64,000 nt of DNA, taken from the NCBI GenBank assembly GCA_907163375.1, contig CAJQUW010008037.1:1-64000 (forward strand). Direction: 5' to 3'. Shown in pieces: positions 1-9,935 of the stretch. The position numbers and the translations under genes were made by a program. The notes below the pieces were generated by a model. The model made no database searches. It was not told where the DNA came from and worked only from the letters and a program-made list of their open reading frames with translations. The DNA is from Prostheceraeus crozeri (taxonomy: Eukaryota > Platyhelminthes > Polycladida > Euryleptidae). Positions within the stretch are counted from its first letter, which is position 1, and every line of letters starts with the position of its first letter.

Positions 1-640
1 TCCTGCTGCCACATGGGCTCCACCACATCCCACCACGAAGGTACGTATATCTCAATTCGTTGCTTTTTAGGTACATTTCAAATTATTCGCTTTGTGACCT
101 AGGATTCATTCATTCACCCAAAATTGCATCCTATGTCACTGCTTGAGATGCATGCGCTACTTTTAGTGACATTTCTTATTATTTACAAGTTAAATATCAT
201 TAGTCGATGACTGAATGCACTCAAAATGAGTTCAAACGAATACTTTTACAACAGTTTCTTATCTGCAGTTGTTGTCTTTCGTGTATAAATACAGGTTCGT
301 GTTTTCGATCGCAAGAGTTAAGCGCTCCATGAAATCAGACAAGCTGAAAAGATGTTTATTCGCTTATCTTTGCATCGTCATCCAAGGCAGCAACAAAAGT
401 TCGTATTCAGCAGTCTCCCTGATCTTGTAAAACAGGAGATGGTAAAATCATTGATCTGAATCCTCTCAGTGTTGGTACAAATCCACAGTTCAGTAAGGAA
501 ATAAGGGACAAACGAAAAGACATTACAGTTACTTACTTGTGGGACCCTTGCTGGATAGTCCCATGCCCTCCGCTTCAAGATGCAGTAGTTTGCTATAAAG
601 AGCCCAATCAAGACTTCGTCGTTGGTGTTCAATCAACAGC
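1..640. other. unannotated left edge
   Basis: Moderately AT-rich sequence in which I recognise no gene, RNA or element. The longest open stretch (378-632, minus strand) has no familiar motif. A GTACGT donor-like word at 41-46 is not backed by a coding exon. Confidence 0.5.
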
Positions 641-649
641 AGAGTTTCA

Positions 650-1210
650 TTATGTGATAGATAATGGATGATTTTGAGGTCATTATAGAACTTATTAACC
701 GAAAGCCTCTAGTTCCCTCCGGACCGGCAGGATAGCTGCCTTGACCGGGGTGATGGCTGGGTAAAGAGAGTGGGCTGGTTCGAGGAAATGAGGGGGGGAA
801 GGTGGGGCCAAGTGACGTGCCTCCGGGACACGGTGTGCGGGAAGTGCCGGGTTGTTGGGAGTGTTCTGCAGCTCGCAGCCTGATAGTGGAAGGACCAATG
901 CATCGGCGGAGGTAGTAGTTGTGACCGAAATTGGGTTTGTGCCTTTTCAATGGCATGATTTTTGGAATGGTGAATGGCTGTCAACATAACGCTCTGTTTA
1001 ATTTTCACAAAATCTCATTAACATTGCAGAAGGTTGAAATACTTAACACAACCAAAATGATATTTGACGAATTATGATAGAAAATATACAAACATTGGAC
1101 AGATTGCAGTCGAAAAAACAGGCAGGATACATAACCAAATTTGGTAAAGGAATGCAATGTATTCGATTGATCATACAATGACCAGACAGACCCCCCCCCC
1201 CCCCCCACCC

Positions 1211-1250
<40 letters not shown>

Positions 1251-1571
1251 CCCCCAGCAAGCAACAGAGGGAATAAAAACAAAAAAACTTCCCTCTGGTT
1301 TATCATCTGAAGCAAACGTTCTATCTCCACCCGAGTTGATAATGACTTTGGAAAGATGGCCATGTTGTTGCCCCCCCCCCCTCTCCCCCCCCCCGCCCCC
1401 CGCCCCTCCACCCGCCCCCCCATGTATTCTCACTACCCAACCACCATATATTTTTTGCAGTCAAGGAGACATTTTGTCAAAAAGTTCTTCTACATGCATC
1501 ATCCACGGTAGAACTATAACTACACCTCGTAGGCCTACGTACAAAGAATGACAATTATCGAAGTTGGCATC
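650..1571. repeat. dispersed repeat copy A, left part
   Basis: The stretch from 926 to 1571 aligns almost throughout with 60783-61275, including shared words such as CAATGGCATGATTTTTGG, CATTGCAGAAGGTTGAA and ACATTTTGTCAAA. Its left end (650-712) matches the left arm of a foldback at 60166-60283, but the right arm is missing here and a GC-rich stretch (about 716-905) stands in its place. Copy A continues at 5377-5640 after a nested LINE. C-tracts at 1191-1250 and 1371-1420 are absent from copy B. No protein motif is visible, so the repeat's class is unknown. Confidence 0.75.
1191..1420. repeat. poly-C tracts
   Basis: Two nearly pure cytosine runs (about 1191-1250 and 1371-1420) flank ordinary repeat sequence. 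They produce glycine- or proline-rich open frames on both strands that are low-complexity artefacts. The exact lengths are likely uncertain because such runs are hard to sequence. Confidence 0.9.
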
Positions 1572-1572
1572 T

Positions 1573-2180
1573 TTATAACCCGACAGGTCATAGAGAAATA
1601 TCGTGCTAAGCAAAAGAAAATGTTCCTAGCCTTCGTTGACTTTGAAAAAGCCTTCGACAGAGTCCCAAGAGACGTTTTACGCTTGTAAGAGCGATAATGA
1701 CACTATATCGCAATGCAACTACGGCCGTTCGCACTAAAAAGTTTCGGGAGACTTCTGGACCACTTCACTGTGGATGTAGGAGTGCTATCAAGGGTTCGGT
1801 ATTGAGGTCCATTGCTCTTTGCCATTAGTTATGGATGCCATAGTAAGTGAAGCAGCGAGGACGGGATTGCCATATGAACTTCTATATGCAGATGACATTC
1901 TCCCTTATGGCTGACTCGGAGGAGATCTTCAAGCGAAAATTGCTGTTTGTTGGGGAAAGAAGTTTGTCCTGTAAAGTTTTTGAAGATGAATGCCACAAAG
2001 AACATAGATCATTGGTAAGCGGTAGGTAAAAAAACAGAGTCGAGAAGAAGTACCAGACAGCAAAATGGCCATGTGTAAAATGCTGCAAAGGTGTGGGGAG
2101 CGAACTCAATCCAAATGTAACATCTGCAAGATGGTGTTGGTTTGCATTGTGCGATGCTCAAAAGTGAAAGGGTAGACTTC
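1573..2180 (+). pseudogene. LINE reverse transcriptase, palm region
   Basis: The reading begins FITRQVIEKYRAKQKKMF and runs into the motif-A aspartate block FVDFEKAFDRVP. A frame change follows near 1690, then a GSVL-type block near 1795 and the catalytic YADD. Reading shifts again right after YADD into LMADSEEIFK. The tail (2036-2180) contains a damaged C-x2-C zinc knuckle of the kind that links the RT palm to the C-terminal domain in this LINE group. There is no start codon or endonuclease domain, so this is a 5'-truncated insertion. Confidence 0.8.
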
Positions 2181-2221
2181 ACTGCGGGCTATCAATTACA
2201 GTGTGAGAAGTGCTTATCAGC

Positions 2222-2590
2222 TTCGAATGGGATTTTTTGTACTTTTTTATTTTGATTTGTTTTAACTGTATTTTCTTTGGCTTTTCTTTCTTTTTTTTTT
2301 TTGGTGTTTTTTTTTTTGTTGTTATTTTTCTTCTTTTTTTTTTTTTCGTTTTTATTGGGGCGAAAGTTATCGCTGTATGGGCGGGGGTTGGTATATTTAA
2401 TTTTCAAAATAGTTTTGACTTGTTTGGATTTTCAGTTTTTCTTTGTCTTTTTTGCTTCTTTTTACTATCTTGTTTGTTTTTTGTTTTTTCTTGTTTTCGT
2501 TTTTTTATTTTTTCTTTAGATTTTCTTTTTTTTTTTTTTTTGTTTTTTTTTGTTTTTTTTGGCGATTTTTTTGATGTGTATTTTTGAATG
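2222..2590. repeat. T-rich low-complexity insert in LINE
   Basis: About 370 bases dominated by T runs with scattered G and C separate the LINE zinc knuckle from its FCYLGD block. Intact relatives have these two blocks close together, so this is an expansion or insertion. Open frames here (phenylalanine-rich on plus, lysine/asparagine-rich on minus) are compositional. Confidence 0.85.
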
Positions 2591-2735
2591 GTTTTTAGTT
2601 ATATGATATGTATATGGTTAGTTTCAGGGTGTCTTCGTGTTGTTTATTATTTTTTGTTATGGATATTTTATGATGGTTTGAGGAATATTCCCAAGTGTCG
2701 TTTTGACATGCACGGAAACCCGACTTTGAGAGCGA

Positions 2736-3179
2736 GTGGACAGCTTCTGCTATCTTGGTGATGTTACCGACAGTTGCGGTGGGTTGTGGTTGAGTCAAGC
2801 AGTGGTTGCCAGAATACGTTATGTTGGTTGGAGACAAGTTTCGGGAGCTCCAAGCCTTCTTAACATCGAAGTCACCGCCCATGCGAGTCAAAGGCCAGCT
2901 GTATGCTGCATGTGTCCGGCAAGCAATGATTTACGGTTGTGAATCGTGGCCCCTGCTCGCAAATCATGAAAGGATGCTGCTGTCTGCAGAGATGCGCATG
3001 ATACGTTGGATGTGCGGAGTGAGAAGATCAGAGAGAAGATCGAATGAAGAACTGCGACAGGAAATGGGGCTAGAGAACATCTTGGATTCGCTGGTTTGGT
3101 CATGTGCGGAGGAAGAGCGAGTCGGAATGGGTCAAGAAAGTTACGGACATGGACGTATCTGGCAAGCGTGCTGTTGGAC
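2736..3179 (+). pseudogene. LINE C-terminal domain
   Basis: The open frame from 2806 carries the conserved C-terminal pattern of RTE-like LINEs: a FRELQAFLTSK block, LYAACVRQAMIYGCESWPL, then AEMRMIRWMCGVRRSERRS and SNEELRQEMGL. A shifted frame just upstream (2736-2800) gives the FCYLGD motif. Past 3100 the frame slips again; the other frame reads WVKKVTDMDVSGKRAVG and is then cut by the hAT at 3180. The function, now lost, was in target-primed reverse transcription. Confidence 0.85.
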
Positions 3180-5334
3180 CAGTGGTCGGATTTCGAAATT
3201 TCGCCAATTTCGCGTATCGGCTCTGATTTCGCGTATCAGCACTGATTTCGTTTACTTTTGTTTTATGTACCCTACGAGCAAGTATATATTTATGTGGTAA
3301 CACAAGTTTACGTACTATAAGTTTACAGGAACAAGTCCACTTACAGCGAACAAAAATAGATGATAGAGAGAATTTCGTCTTCTATCAGATGACATACATC
3401 TTATGGAGGACGCAGATAGGCATTTCAGTGATTTTCATGCTTTGTCAATACATCACACACAGAACAATTATATATAAATTTTGTAATCTCACTTAGCTAA
3501 TTTGTATGTGCAGTCTTTTTATCGTGTAAACAAACTTCTTTCATTCAAACAGTAAAATCAAGAAAGTTAATTCCTTTTATTCATTTCAAAGGACATGCCG
3601 CATGTTATAGGTGTGTAGATCTGAAGATTGATATCAACAATAATATTAACGATAAAGAAAAATTAACGTAGTCTCAAAATGCATCAGTTTATTGACAAAT
3701 TTTCGTCACAGACTTCATCAGGTGCACGATGCAAATGAACATCTACTTTATAACTTTATACAAATAGTCACACACACAGAAGTTTGCTTTATACGCCTAT
3801 GTAACTCATAATGGCAAGCAATCCATTGAATTACACGGATTAGTCTTTTTTGTCGAAGCGCGAATATTTGTTACTCGGCATAGAAGAATCTGAGAATTGA
3901 TGTACATGTCTTTTTAGAATCACATCGAGTGCTCTACTGCGCGCGGCTTCTTTTTTCATTTCTAATGCATTCTTTTCTTGTCAAAGATCCATCAGGTCTT
4001 TCTCGGCTTTTCTGGCCTGCCGCAGTGCATTCTCTGCAAGAGATGTTAGTCGCCGTTGCTCATCTTTCTTTTCCTTAAGAGGAGTTGCGATGTCTTCCAT
4101 CTCAGTCGCGTGCTTTCGAATACTTTCGTTTCTGTTCATTTCCTCGTTTAATTCTTTTCGTAGACGTTCTTCTAATTTCTGTTTTTCTTTTTCTTCCCGT
4201 TCTTTTCGTTGCTCCTGCTTCCATGCCTCATATTTTGAGTGGGATGCCGTGTATGAATCTCTGAGTTGACGATCTATTTTCAATGTAGAGCTGTCAAATT
4301 TGTCGCTGTTGAGAACATACTAACTGACGGACAATGTCTTTATGGTTTCAGAACACAGCGATCGACGTTTCTTAGTTATTACATCGGATAGACCCGAAAA
4401 AATACGTTCGACCTCCCCGTTTCCATGTGGTAAAATAAAAATCGCTTTGGCGACTTTTACGAGGGTTGGTGTCTTTCCCACCTTGTCGACTTTCGACCAA
4501 AATTCTCCTACATCGTTTTCATAGGCGTTTTTTTACCAGACTTTGATGAAGCCTAATCTCGACTTGCAATGTCGATTGGTCGCGATCTCCTAAAATGTTA
4601 GGGATGGGTTTGACGAATTTAAAACCCCAGTTCTCATAGTGGTCACTCTGTTGGTACAGAGGACTTAAAAATCGTGAAGCCCTCAGTAGCTCGTTCCCGA
4701 AAGGCAAATAGTCGCTCAATATTTTTGTAATTTCCATGAAAAAGGCTTTCAAGATCTTGAAGGTGATTTGCTGGTTGGGCCTGATAGATCTGAGAAGATT
4801 TTTCGAGCTTTTTCACCAATGATGATGTTGTAGGCGCTGTGCCAATGATCAAAGTTGTATACATCAATTTTCCAGCATCGGGAAGGGATCTGATCAATTG
4901 ATATATTTCTGAAAATCATATTCTCAGAATGAAGTACTAACATAATTCTTATGTTAACCTCAGCATATTCACAAGCAACATGCATTCGTGTGTAAAATGG
5001 ATCTGGAAAAGGTAAAAATATTAATAAATCCATCGCATATCATATGGAACATCGCAGTTCAAACTTAATGATAAGATGTTAAATAATGCCTAGTTTTTCA
5101 CAAGTATAAAACACATAAAGCAGTTCATAAACTCTATCGAAGATTGATATTATAAATGAGAATTAGAATATCAATATCAAGTTATCTAGTGACAAGAGCA
5201 TTAGCTCGCTGTATATGTTATAATATATCAAAGTGCATAATTTCGTTCGCGTATAAATCCTCAACTTCGCGTATTCGCATATTTCCAGTCAAATTGGCGT
5301 AATACGCGAAATTCGCGTCAGAATCCGACCACTG
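3180..5334 (-). mobile_element. hAT transposon, 2155 bp, inside the LINE
   Basis: Terminal inverted repeats begin CAGTGGTCGGATT at both ends, and a perfect 8-bp target-site duplication TGTTGGAC lies at 3172-3179 and 5335-5342. Both are diagnostic of hAT. Subterminal regions are rich in TTTCGCGTAT-type words on both sides. Removing the element and one TSD copy restores the LINE reading through its last codons, so the LINE was already in place when the hAT landed. The interior holds a decayed C-terminal transposase on the minus strand. Confidence 0.93.
3977..5033 (-). pseudogene. hAT transposase C-terminal half
   Basis: Read on the minus strand from about 5033. The pieces include FFMEITKILSDYLPFGNELL (near 4690-4750) and then a C-terminal dimerisation block with LPHGNGEVERIFSGLSDV (about 4360-4440), the hAT signature. 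After a stop, a charged, probably coiled-coil frame (3981-4283, rich in KEREEKEKQKLEE-type sequence) closes the coding region. Frame changes separate the parts. The N-terminal BED finger and most of the RNase H-like fold are absent, consistent with a 2.2-kb deleted copy. Confidence 0.75.
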
Positions 5335-5376
5335 TGTTGGACGCCAAAGAAAGACCTGGCGCGAGTGAGTGAGTGA

Positions 5377-5640
5377 GCATCGTTCAACAAAATGGTTGTT
5401 CTCATTGGGCACACAAACAGACATTCATTACCGCATCAAAAGCAAAGTGATCCATTGCAAGTCCATTAGAGAACTTTTCAAACCTGACGGTAGAAATCCG
5501 GTGATGATTTTTCTGATTACGCCTAATCACCATCACCAATAATCTAGGTAATTGTGGTGCTATATAGCGACATGATTGTGGGAATTATTAACCTCTAGAC
5601 ATAGAAAGCTATACAGTAGCATGCATTACGACAAGGACGG
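5377..5640. repeat. dispersed repeat copy A, right part
   Basis: Resumes the match to copy B: ATCGTTCAACAAAATGG here equals 61271-61287, and the match runs to about 61460. After the site of the Tc1 element in copy B it continues against 63004-63085 (GAAAGCTA, ATGCATTA words). This shows that 650-1571 and 5377-5640 were once contiguous. Confidence 0.75.
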
Positions 5641-6417
5641 TCTGTACATTCACTATACCTCTGACTACGGTCTTTCTTCTAAAGTTTACCTGGTGTGTGA
5701 TCCCAACACCGCAAGTCCTAAGTTCGATGTGCCACTATATGAAGTGCCCCAGATTATTATAAAATGATATTAACTGCTAAAGAGGCGTGTCGTAATGGCG
5801 TTGGTAGAGTTGGCTTGAGGATTGGATCCATGTGGATGATTGCATTGTTCTCACCGGCTTCGCTCTCCTTGTGGCAGTCAACATTGTCATCACATCTTCT
5901 TCCCTACAGCCTAACTTCTCCAAGAAGCTCCCTTGCGAGCGCTGTCATCAGCCAGTGCGATTGACTGATTGAATATCGACTCAATACCGAAGTCAATAAT
6001 TCAGTCATTCGTAACTTCCTATAATAAATGCCATTTTACTTCTCATGTGATTTTACTTTCAGAGTCAGACAATGATTTTTAAACTCTGTTCTTAACCGTC
6101 TTTGCCTCAGTAACAGCGCTGTGGACAGACCAAATATTGAGAGGGTCCACCGTGATTTATTCCGATCTGTATAGCATGCGAGGACAACTCTGATTATTTA
6201 GTCCGGCCCAAAAGAAATTGCGAGTACTTTTATCTCTTTTGTCTGTAACGGTTGCAGCTGCCTAATAATAAGAAACAAACCACCACTTGTTTGTGTCGAT
6301 TGATCAGTGACCATGAACCTAACTCCGATGTTTACGTGTGATTCCATCACAAGTAAGAATGAGGGAGACACATATGATTTGTCCAGCTTCTTTTCTTGTT
6401 TACAATTATCATAATGC
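5641..6417. other. no recognisable feature
   Basis: Unique-looking sequence between copy A and the second LINE fragment. Short open frames (5764-5964 plus, 6198-6509 minus) show no family motif. Confidence 0.5.
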
Positions 6418-7493
6418 TGGAGAGACATTCGATGCGAGGCGAGGGTCCATGTGAGCTCCTTTACGCTGATGACATCGCATTGACTGAAACGAAGAACGAT
6501 GTGGAGCAATTGCTTTGTGGTGGAAAAGCAGCTTTGAGAAGAGGGGAATGAAAGTTAACCTGGAGAAGACGAAGGTTATGGTGACAGGGAAGAAAATGGC
6601 CGGAGTTGGGGTGAATTCGATTCTCTGTACCTCATGCCACAAGTGGTGTCATAAAAGATGTTCCCATCTGCGCTCTCTGGTGGAAGTGACACATTTCCAA
6701 TGCTCTTAAGTGTCGAAGCGCAAATACAACCAATATTCCGGCAGACGACTGAGTAAGAATTGATGGTAGTCCTAGCATACGAGAGGTTAGCCACTTGTGC
6801 TATCTCGGAGATATGCTGGACAGCCAAGGTGGAGTAGAAAGGGGAGTGAGAGCTCGGGTAGCTAATGCTTGGTCCAAGTGGAGAGAGTTAGCCAGCCTTC
6901 TGCACAACAAGAGTGTCACCCAAAGATCCAGAGCTCATGTGTATGAGTCCTGCATACGATCTGTCCTTGTGTATGACTCAGAAACATGGTCCTTGACACA
7001 GAAGTTGTTTGAACTATTGCGAGCATGAGAACGGAGAATGCTGAGATACATGGCAGGAGTAAAATGGAGCGACGAAAGACCAAGTGAGGAAGTGGCAAGA
7101 ATGTGTGGTCTGAAGGAGGTGGAGATGGTTCCGTCATGTAAAGAGAGCTCAGGGAAACTGCTTGGGCAGAGTGGAAAGCATGGAAGTCCCAGGGCGTCGA
7201 GCCGTCGGAAGTGGCAAGAATGTGTGGTCTGAAGGAGGTGGAGATGGTTCCGTCATGTAAAGAGAGCTCAGGGAAACTGCTTGGGCAGAGTGGAAAGCAT
7301 GGAAGTCCCAGGGCGTCGAGCCGTCGGAAGTGGCAAGAATGTGAGGTCTGAAGGAGTTGGAGATGGTTCCGTCATGTAAAGAGAGCTCAGGGAAACTGCT
7401 TGGGCAGAGTGGAAAGCATGGAAGTCTCAGGGCGTCGAGCCGTCGGAAGTGGCAAGAATGTGTGGTCTGAAGGAGGTGGAGATGGTTCCGTCA
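6418..7493 (+). mobile_element. second RTE-like LINE fragment
   Basis: Starts in the RT palm (GPCELLYADDIALTETKNDV, about 6442-6501). It runs through EKRGMKVNLEKTKVMVTGKK, a knuckle with CTSCHKWCHKRC (6627-6662), CYLGDMLDSQGG (6798-6833) and the C-terminal YESCIRSVLVYDSETWSL (about 6942-6995) and MLRYMAGVKWSDERPSEE blocks. These are the same domains in the same order as the LINE at 1572. Stops and frame shifts are present. The end is reshaped by a 119-bp tandem duplication and then cut by the 428-bp repeat. Confidence 0.85.
7084..7493 (+). repeat. 119-bp tandem duplication within LINE
   Basis: The LINE C-terminal coding stretch beginning GTGGCAAGAATGTG recurs at 7092, 7211, 7330 and 7449, giving an exact 119-bp period and about 3.4 units with only a few substitutions. 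The last unit is cut at 7493 by the next element. 119 is not a multiple of three, so each unit shifts frame. Confidence 0.95.
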
Positions 7494-7921
7494 TTACCCT
7501 ACAATGCACCCAAATTGCAAGTAAGCTTAGATGATATCTTGGGTATAGATAATAAGGCTACACCTCATGCAAATGCCAGTTAAATATCGGTTCACTTGAA
7601 ATTCAAATGAAGGAAATGCACATAGAAGTAGATAATAGTACTTTCTATGGTATTGTTAATTTCTATGGAAATGCATGACATCAATATTGGATAGGCTATC
7701 TACTAGGACTTTGGATGCCATGGAAAGCCAACCACGTTTGTGTTCTTAGCAGATTGTCTATATCGTCACTGGTCCATAGAGTTCATTGACATTTCTTGAT
7801 CGTTTGATAATAGTGATATAACTACTCCATCTGTACTACCATAGAAAGATGTAGCACTCGGCTTCGCCTCGTGCTACATTTTCTGTGGTAGTACAGATGT
7901 CGTAGTTATATCACTATAATG
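7494..7921. repeat. 428-bp foldback-ended repeat, copy 1
   Basis: By eye this is identical to 46280-46707 over its whole length. Its last 110 or so bases form a long imperfect inverted repeat: arms AGTGATATAACTAC...TCTGTACTACCATAGAAA at about 7809-7851 pair with 7876-7918 around a GTAGCAC...GTGCTAC core. No coding potential is seen. The left end abuts a broken LINE unit; the 3' side continues into unrelated sequence. It is probably a small non-autonomous mobile element, class unresolved. Confidence 0.85.
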
Positions 7922-8314
7922 TATTTCCTTGAGACTGGCGCTGCAAGCGACAATTTACTGACGCGTGAAATGACAAAATGATGCATGTAGATGTTCTCCA
8001 GGTTTTATCAAACTAAAATCCAGGTGTTTCCAGAAACGCCCAAATTTTCAGAATTTCACTCAATAGAACAATGGAAACAGCATCGATGTTAGTCTTTAAT
8101 CCCTGTAGCCCGTTTCAGTTGTTATACATGTACAATTCAGAGTGAAGTGAATTTTTATTCAAAATAAAATCGCCTAAAACAGGTCTACACGAAAGCGCAT
8201 GTATCAAACATATAAAGCAGATGAATACTTTCATTACTGAATGATTCATTATCTGCCGCCAAAATCATTCAAAATATGTTTGGCACTAAATACAACACAA
8301 AACAATGTGACAAT
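7922..8314. other. no recognisable feature
   Basis: AT-rich sequence between the foldback repeat and a decayed ORF. Nothing supported. Confidence 0.5.
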
Positions 8315-8329
8315 TTACATACAACTGGA

Positions 8330-9590
8330 AAATGAAAATTTCATTAAAAACACATCGACTCGATCATCACTTTTGTTGAATCGTTGAAGCTGTTGTATAG
8401 CAGTTCTTCGACAACGAAACGTTTCGTATTGACTATGAATACCATCTGTTTCAACTCCATCGATCGATTTCAGCACTACTAGACGTTGGAGAGCAATTCC
8501 TAGCAATTGAATCTTTTGTAGGTGCTCCAAAGCCATGATTTCAGGGTCAAGGCAGGCGAAAGCACGCACAAAGGCTTTCTTGCAAATTTTCTGCAACAGC
8601 CACAAGACTGTCCTTGCACTGTTAATAAAACGGGTCGGTCGTCATCATTCAGCTGTTTAGCTTTCTTTATGGCTTGCTTTGCACCAAAACCAATATTCAT
8701 TTTCTTGGCCTCTATGAGTTTGGCTTCCGCCAACAGGAGTTTAGCCCAGGGTTGGTCAGAACCCGCCCGGTGGCAGTAAAACCCGCGGGCGGGCGGGTTT
8801 AACGCGTTTTACCTGTTAACACCGGGCTACAAAAGGTTATAAGGACGACTTCTGTTATTGGATACATGAGCTGAATTCTGATTGAGTGTTATTTTTAGAA
8901 ACACGTCATGGTGAGTTCTCAAAAGAGTTGACGACATTTCTGTGGTTGACCATTGATGCAGCCATTCCCTCTAATTGTTGTTGTCACAGTTATTAATCTA
9001 ATTCTGTGGTTGCTGTCATCTCTTCGCTTCGCAGTGTTCATTTCGCAGTATTGGGGAAGAATGGTGGGAATTACGACCACACGGATATCTCATGCAAAGC
9101 ATGGTATGGCGATATTGGCTCTCATATTGTGGTCAGCCGACGAAAGTGTGGTCTACAGGTGCTCTGACGGCTTATCATCGGCGCATTTCAATGAAGCGGA
9201 CTTGCCACCTAGATGTGATCCGAGCTACTGATATACTTTGATTTGTTGGTATGTAAATTATGCTCGAGTATAAAGACCAGATATTTTGTATAGGCCTAAT
9301 CTAACCAAAGATTGTAGGCCATCATATTTCAAGTAAAAAAATCCCAAGTCCTTATCACTACTGAATATTGATGTAATTAGTAAGCTGATTTTGCTGATAA
9401 ATATGTTTAGTTTATATAAAACCCGGCGGGTTTTTCCTTTGAGTCTCCCCGCGGGTGGGTGACCAACCCTGGTTTAACCTGTTGTATCTTTACCACTTTT
9501 GTGATTCTTTTAATTTCAGTTCATCCAACTTCTTCAGTTGTTTTCGAAACTGTCTGTACCATATCGTGTTAACAATGCAACAATCAACAA
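8330..9590 (-). pseudogene. unrecognised decayed ORF split by a hAT
   Basis: Minus-strand open frames on both sides of the hAT at 8747-9471 have coding-like composition. The right part (about 9480-9590) is charged and helical, with FRKQLKKLDELKLKESQKW. The left part has EAKLIEAKKMNIGFGAKQAI (about 8660-8720), and a further frame (8315-8605) reads KICKKAFVRAFACLDPEIMA. I do not recognise the family. It may be a fragment of another mobile element or a dead host gene. It is broken. Confidence 0.35.
8747..9471. mobile_element. non-autonomous hAT, 725 bp
   Basis: Both ends read CAGGGTTGGTCA inward, and the 8-bp flanks are GTTTAGCC (8739-8746) and GTTTAACC (9472-9479), a target-site duplication with one difference. 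Subterminal CCCGCGGG/GGCGGG words occur at both ends. The internal frame at 8953-9231 has no transposase motif, so the element would depend on a transposase from elsewhere. Confidence 0.85.
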
Positions 9591-9934
9591 AGCAAACCAC
9601 TTAGCCTACCGTAGTCACCGAACATGAAACAGGAATCTGAAACAGAACCGCTGAAAATGATCAACATATAAATTAAAAGCGCGAAGTTTTTATTCTGCCA
9701 TAGACATTTTCCGAATAGCAATAACAAATATCAGAAATCCCTGACTTTTCCAGGTTGTCCAGGTCGTTCGACACCCTGAACTTTCCATTCCTATGGACGA
9801 ATTTCTCGTCCGCCACATATGTATACTCGACTCTGAACTGAGAATTAAGTTTTCCTTACTGAATGCTATGAACGTGTTAACTCGCTTAATGGCATAGTCG
9901 CATCTATTCCTGTCAGTTTGTCGTGAGCAGTACA
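9591..9934. other. no recognisable feature
   Basis: Sequence leading into the first SINE-head array. It ends with CAGTACAC (9928-9935), whose CAGTAC also follows the array tail at 11898-11903 and may be a target-site duplication. Confidence 0.5.
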
Positions 9935-9935
9935 C

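Larger units (their letters stand above)
1572..5376 (+). mobile_element. RTE-like LINE, 5' truncated, split by a hAT
   Basis: A non-LTR retrotransposon fragment that begins inside the reverse transcriptase domain. Visible parts are an FVDFEKAFDRVPRDVL block (about 1630-1680), a YADD box (YELLYADDI, about 1873-1899), a degenerate cysteine-rich knuckle (about 2070-2130), a FCYLGD block (2745-2762) and a C-terminal GKRAVGR...KTWRE end that resumes after the nested hAT at 5343-5366. Several frame changes and stops make it inactive. A T-rich stretch (2222-2590) interrupts it. The 3' end is a short GAGT repeat. Flanks carry a short GCATC duplication (1567-1571 and 5377-5381), and comparison with copy B at about 61270 shows the unoccupied site. 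Confidence 0.85.

Noticed and set aside
1005-1551. Glycine- or proline-rich proteins around 1.2-1.4 kb
   Set aside because: They are created by poly-C tracts.
2210-2587. Phenylalanine-rich membrane protein
   Set aside because: Translation of a T-rich low-complexity stretch inside a LINE.
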